Source: an uncultured Clostridia bacterium
GTDB taxonomy: Bacteria; Bacillota; Clostridia; Christensenellales; UBA1242
DNA: 7,514 bases
Assembly: GCA_947303145.1 (NCBI GenBank)
Contig: CAMYXB010000048.1
Location: 1-7,514 of the forward strand
Reading direction: 5' to 3'
Part shown: one piece after another, positions 4,739 through 7,514 of the stretch
How positions within the stretch are numbered: position 1 is the stretch's first letter
Layout: every line of letters starts with the position of its first letter
Position numbers and translations under genes: made by a program
Notes under the pieces: generated by a model
What the model was told of the DNA's origin: nothing
Databases searched by the model: none
Seen by the model: only the letters and a program-made list of their open reading frames with translations

Positions 4739-7207
4739 TTACTTATCTTGATTGTCCATTTGGAATTTAAGTCCTGTAGATGAGACGGAGACGACAATTT
4801 TATTGCCAGTTATCTCGCCAGAAAGCAGTGCATCTGTGAGCCTGTCCTCAATCTCTGTCTGGATAAGTCTCTTAAGTGGTCTTGCGCCATATTCACTGCT
4901 GGTGCCATGCTCCACAAGATATTTGAGGGCACTTTCGGTGAACTTGAGGTGAATATCTCTTTCAACCAGTCTTTTATTGAGATTGGACAGCATAATCTTG
5001 GCAATAGATGTGAGATTCTCCTCTGTAAGTGAATGGAACACAGTTATGACATCTATTCTATTGAGGAACTCTGGTCTAAACTTGCGTCTCACTGCGGATA
5101 GGAGAGTTTCCTTCATCTTCTCATACTCTGGATTGCTCTCTGTAAAGGAATTGTTGAATCCTAGTTGTTGCGTGCGAGAAGTGAGGTCACTGACACCGCA
5201 GTTGCTGGTCATGATGATAATGGTATTCTTGAAATTGACTGTTCTGCCATGGCTGTCTGTAAGTCTGCCATCATCAAGAACCTGCAAAAGCACATTAAAT
5301 ACATCTGGGTGAGCCTTCTCTATCTCATCAAATAGCACTACTGAATACGGCTTGCGTCTCACTTGTTCTGTGAGTTGTCCGCCATCATCATGTCCTACAT
5401 ATCCAGGAGGGGCTCCAATGAGTTTGGATACGGAATGGCTCTCCATATACTCGCTCATATCTATTCTAATAATATTATTTTCGTCATCGAACATGGCCTC
5501 GGCAAGAGCCTTGCATAGTTCTGTCTTTCCTACACCAGTTTGACCTAAGAATAGGAAAGAGCCTATAGGTCTCTTGCTGTCCTGCAAGCCGACTCTTGAC
5601 CTTCTTATAGCCTTGCTGACAGCGGTGACTGCCTCATCCTGTCCCACCACTCTCTTATGGAGAAGTTCCTCGAGTTTTAACAGTTTCTCTTTCTCGCTCT
5701 CGGTGATTTTGCTGACAGGGATACCTGTGGCACGAGAGATGACATCGGCTATCTCCTTCTCTCCTATTCTTGGCTCAGATTTTGGCTTGGAGAGATTATA
5801 TTTATCCTGCTCAGCCTTGAGTTCCTTATACAAATCATTGAGGTCGCTGGCGAGTTTGTTGGACTTCTCATAGTTGTGTTGAACAAGAGCCTCTTGATAG
5901 TTCCTATGCACTTCTTTGAAATTATCCTCAAGGTCCTGAAGGTGCTTGGGCTGTATACTTCCGCCTACTCTAGCCCTAGATGCTGCCTCATCGATAAGGT
6001 CGATAGCCTTGTCTGGCAGGCTCCTATTGGTGATATATCTATCCGATAGTTTGGCAGCGGAGACTATAGCCTCGTCTGTAATCTGTATCTTGTGATATGC
6101 CTCATAACTATCCTTGAGCCCTCTAAGTATCAAGATGGTCTCGTCTACGCTTGGTGGGTTGACCATGATGGGCTGGAATCGACGCTCTAAGGCTTTGTCT
6201 TTTTCGATAAATTGTCTATATTCCTCAGTTGTTGTGGCGCCTATAGTCTGCAGTTCTCCACGTGCTAGATATGGCTTGAGCATATCGGCAGGATTGACGT
6301 CTCCCTCTTTTCCTCCTGCTTTGGCCAATGTATGGATTTCGTCAATAAACACTATGATATTCTTGTCTTTGATAATTGTCTCTATGGCTCTCTTCAACCT
6401 TTCCTCTAGGTCTCCCCTATATCTTGTGCCAGCCATAAGTGAGCCAATGTCAAGGGCATAGATAGTCTTGTTGGCTAGGACAGAGGGAACTCTATTTTTG
6501 GCAATTGCTTGGGCAAGTCCCTCGACTACTGCTGTTTTGCCTACACCGGCTTCACCAATAAGAACGGGGTTATTCTTGGTCTTTCTACACAGCACCTCGA
6601 TAAGCCTCTCTGTTTCCTCTTCTCTGCCTATCACTGGATCCATTTTTCCTTGTCTTGCCTTGAGTGTGATGTCATAGCCGAATTCCAATAAATTCTCTGG
6701 CAAGGTGGACTTCTCACTATTTTGATTGTCGACACCCCTGTATTCTTTCATATTCTCATCGACATCGGCATTCTTTAGTTCGTCATAAATCCTCTCTCTT
6801 AGATTGAGCGTATCGATATTGAAATAACTGGACAGCAATCTAAAGGCATAGCAATCTTCGTTAAACAAGATTGCCACCAAAAAATGCTCTGCGGACAGGA
6901 AGTTGTGCCCCAATTTGAAGGCAATATTAGATGCAGTGACAAGGATATTCTTACTCCTTGGTGTGAGTTCTAATTTATCTGGTGGGAGATTGGGGTTATA
7001 TCCCGCTTGAGATAATTTCTCCACCAGTTTTTCTTTAGTCACATTCTCGTTGTTGAGCATCTTGTATGCTAGTGATGATGTGACAGACAATATGCCATAA
7101 AGCAGATGCTCGCTGTCTATTTGATTGCCCTTCATCTTCTTGGTTATCTCTCCAGCGTAATTCAAAACTCTCTGTGCACTGTCCGAAAATTTAATAAAAT
7201 TGTTCAT
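4739..7207 (-). CDS. clpC: ClpC-type AAA+ chaperone-unfoldase
   Basis: The 822-aa product is a full-length class I Clp ATPase that unfolds proteins and feeds them to ClpP in the cytoplasm. Residues 1-145 are the double Clp_N adaptor-binding domain. NBD1 has Walker A GEAGVGKT (218-225) and Walker B IIVFIDE (284-290). A short ClpC-type middle domain (about 415-475) is coiled-coil-like. NBD2 has Walker A GQTGVGKT (555-562), Walker B VVLFDEIE (623-630) and sensor 2 GARPLKR (774-780). The ClpP-docking loop is present as LGF (682-684), which separates it from ClpB, as does the short middle domain. AGGAG at 7214-7218, 6 nt before the ATG, supports the start. It follows ctsR by 58 bp, with no mcsA or mcsB between. 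An extended -10 and a CtsR-like site in that gap suggest local repression. All catalytic motifs are intact. Confidence 0.96.
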   Translation of the reverse strand: MNNFIKFSDSAQRVLNYAGEITKKMKGNQIDSEHLLYGILSVTSSLAYKMLNNENVTKEKLVEKLSQAGYNPNLPPDKLELTPRSKNILVTASNIAFKLGHNFLSAEHFLVAILFNEDCYAFRLLSSYFNIDTLNLRERIYDELKNADVDENMKEYRGVDNQNSEKSTLPENLLEFGYDITLKARQGKMDPVIGREEETERLIEVLCRKTKNNPVLIGEAGVGKTAVVEGLAQAIAKNRVPSVLANKTIYALDIGSLMAGTRYRGDLEERLKRAIETIIKDKNIIVFIDEIHTLAKAGGKEGDVNPADMLKPYLARGELQTIGATTTEEYRQFIEKDKALERRFQPIMVNPPSVDETILILRGLKDSYEAYHKIQITDEAIVSAAKLSDRYITNRSLPDKAIDLIDEAASRARVGGSIQPKHLQDLEDNFKEVHRNYQEALVQHNYEKSNKLASDLNDLYKELKAEQDKYNLSKPKSEPRIGEKEIADVISRATGIPVSKITESEKEKLLKLEELLHKRVVGQDEAVTAVSKAIRRSRVGLQDSKRPIGSFLFLGQTGVGKTELCKALAEAMFDDENNIIRIDMSEYMESHSVSKLIGAPPGYVGHDDGGQLTEQVRRKPYSVVLFDEIEKAHPDVFNVLLQVLDDGRLTDSHGRTVNFKNTIIIMTSNCGVSDLTSRTQQLGFNNSFTESNPEYEKMKETLLSAVRRKFRPEFLNRIDVITVFHSLTEENLTSIAKIMLSNLNKRLVERDIHLKFTESALKYLVEHGTSSEYGARPLKRLIQTEIEDRLTDALLSGEITGNKIVVSVSSTGLKFQMDNQDK

Positions 7208-7225
7208 ATGTTTCTCCTAAAATAT

Positions 7226-7254
7226 ATTATATCAAAATTCCGAAAAACAAAATG
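7226..7254 (-). promoter_or_regulatory. Internal promoter for clpC
   Basis: On the minus strand TGATATAAT (forward 7226-7234) is a perfect extended -10. The -35 position at 17-bp spacing is CATTTT (forward 7249-7254), which is poor. Transcription would start near 7219, directly before AGGAG, giving a leader of only about 12 nt. This would let clpC be transcribed separately from ctsR. The CtsR-like heptads overlap its -35. Confidence 0.5.
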
Positions 7255-7269
7255 TCGAATAATGTCTAA
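7253..7269 (+). promoter_or_regulatory. Diverged CtsR-type operator before clpC
   Basis: TGTCGAA-TAA-TGTCTAA is a direct repeat of two heptads with a 3-nt spacer. The known CtsR operator is RGTCAAA-NAN-RGTCAAA. Here the spacer fits NAN and each heptad keeps GTC and the final AA, differing at the first and fifth positions. It overlaps the -35 of the clpC promoter and the ctsR stop codon, a position suited to repression. CtsR regulation is an inference. Confidence 0.45.
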
Positions 7270-7514
7270 CTGCTCCCCTCACCTCTGCGATAGAGATTGA
7301 CAAGAGCGTTCCTCAAAATATTGGCCCTAAGTCTATTCTCCATCTTGATAGGATTGGCAAGTGCCTTGTCCTGCACTGCATAAAGAAGTATCCTCGACTG
7401 CTCACTGGATATAAAGCCCTTGCTGGCTAAATCTTCTAGGACAAATGTGGCATCCTTGAATGGAATCTCGTCCTTTATGACATCGTCTAAAACTCGCATG
7501 AGATAGTCACTGCC
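7266..7514 (-). CDS. ctsR: CtsR transcriptional repressor, C-terminal part (5' end outside window)
   Basis: The minus-strand frame is open from the right edge and ends at a TAG at 7266-7268, giving 82 residues. It corresponds to the C-terminal helical domain of CtsR, the repressor of clp heat-shock genes. The segment ISSEQSRILLYAVQDKAL followed by ENRLRANILRNALVNLYR aligns by eye with the end of Bacillus CtsR (ISEREAKMM...ERDELRARMMKAML). That domain carries dimerisation and Arg residues involved in control by McsB in species that have it. The DNA-binding winged helix lies beyond the window. An ATG at 7499 is in frame, but the open frame continues past it, so it is not taken as the start. The adjoining clpC gene supports the call. 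Confidence 0.8.
   Translation of the reverse strand, partial: GSDYLMRVLDDVIKDEIPFKDATFVLEDLASKGFISSEQSRILLYAVQDKALANPIKMENRLRANILRNALVNLYRRGEGSS

Noticed and set aside
4752..6691. Several plus-strand open frames across the clpC gene
   Set aside because: They are antisense to a complete, well-conserved clpC, and their translations are Ser/Leu-rich without recognisable domains.
7208..7265. CIRCE element for HrcA before clpC
   Set aside because: No TTAGCACTC-N9-GAGTGCTAA inverted repeat is present.

Overview
The window looks like a chromosomal segment of a low-GC Bacillota, probably an uncultured Clostridia-type bacterium. The reasons are the ctsR-clpC pair, a long-form hibernation factor (hpf), strong purine-rich Shine-Dalgarno sequences, sigma-A-type promoters with TTGACA/TATAAT or extended -10 elements, very AT-rich intergenic DNA, and TGA used as a normal stop. 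No rRNA, tRNA, CRISPR array or transposase was seen.

Left part (1-1404): the 3' tail of a plus-strand gene converges on a minus-strand two-gene operon. The operon encodes an ABC-type ATPase whose Q-loop, signature, catalytic Glu and switch His are all replaced, followed 4 bp later by a small PucR/CdaR-type HTH protein. No permease is adjacent. The ATPase gene has no Shine-Dalgarno; a perfect 17-bp palindrome sits directly against its start codon. A 201-bp, extremely A/T-rich divergent region separates the operon from a plus-strand alpha-oxoamine synthase.

Middle (1405-3388): a 396-aa PLP-dependent alpha-oxoamine synthase of serine-palmitoyltransferase type, with its own extended -10 promoter and terminator. 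Next is a small predicted lipoprotein with a consensus promoter, then a 56-codon open stretch with no usable start that looks like a gene remnant. It ends at a terminator very like the one behind the synthase gene.

Right part (3389-7514): a minus-strand protein-quality-control and stress block: ctsR (5' end outside the window), clpC, a small BspA-like leucine-rich-repeat protein, and hpf. clpC directly follows ctsR, so mcsA and mcsB are missing from their usual place. The ctsR-clpC gap has an extended -10 promoter and a pair of direct heptads with the 3-nt spacing of a CtsR operator but diverged bases. The LRR gene has its own consensus promoter and is bracketed by imperfect inverted repeats. 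hpf has a separate promoter.

The best candidates for something undescribed are the degenerate ATPase plus HTH pair with its palindrome, the variant CtsR operator in an operon lacking McsAB, and the LRR gene between inverted repeats. All functional claims rest on motif reading by eye; no searches were run.
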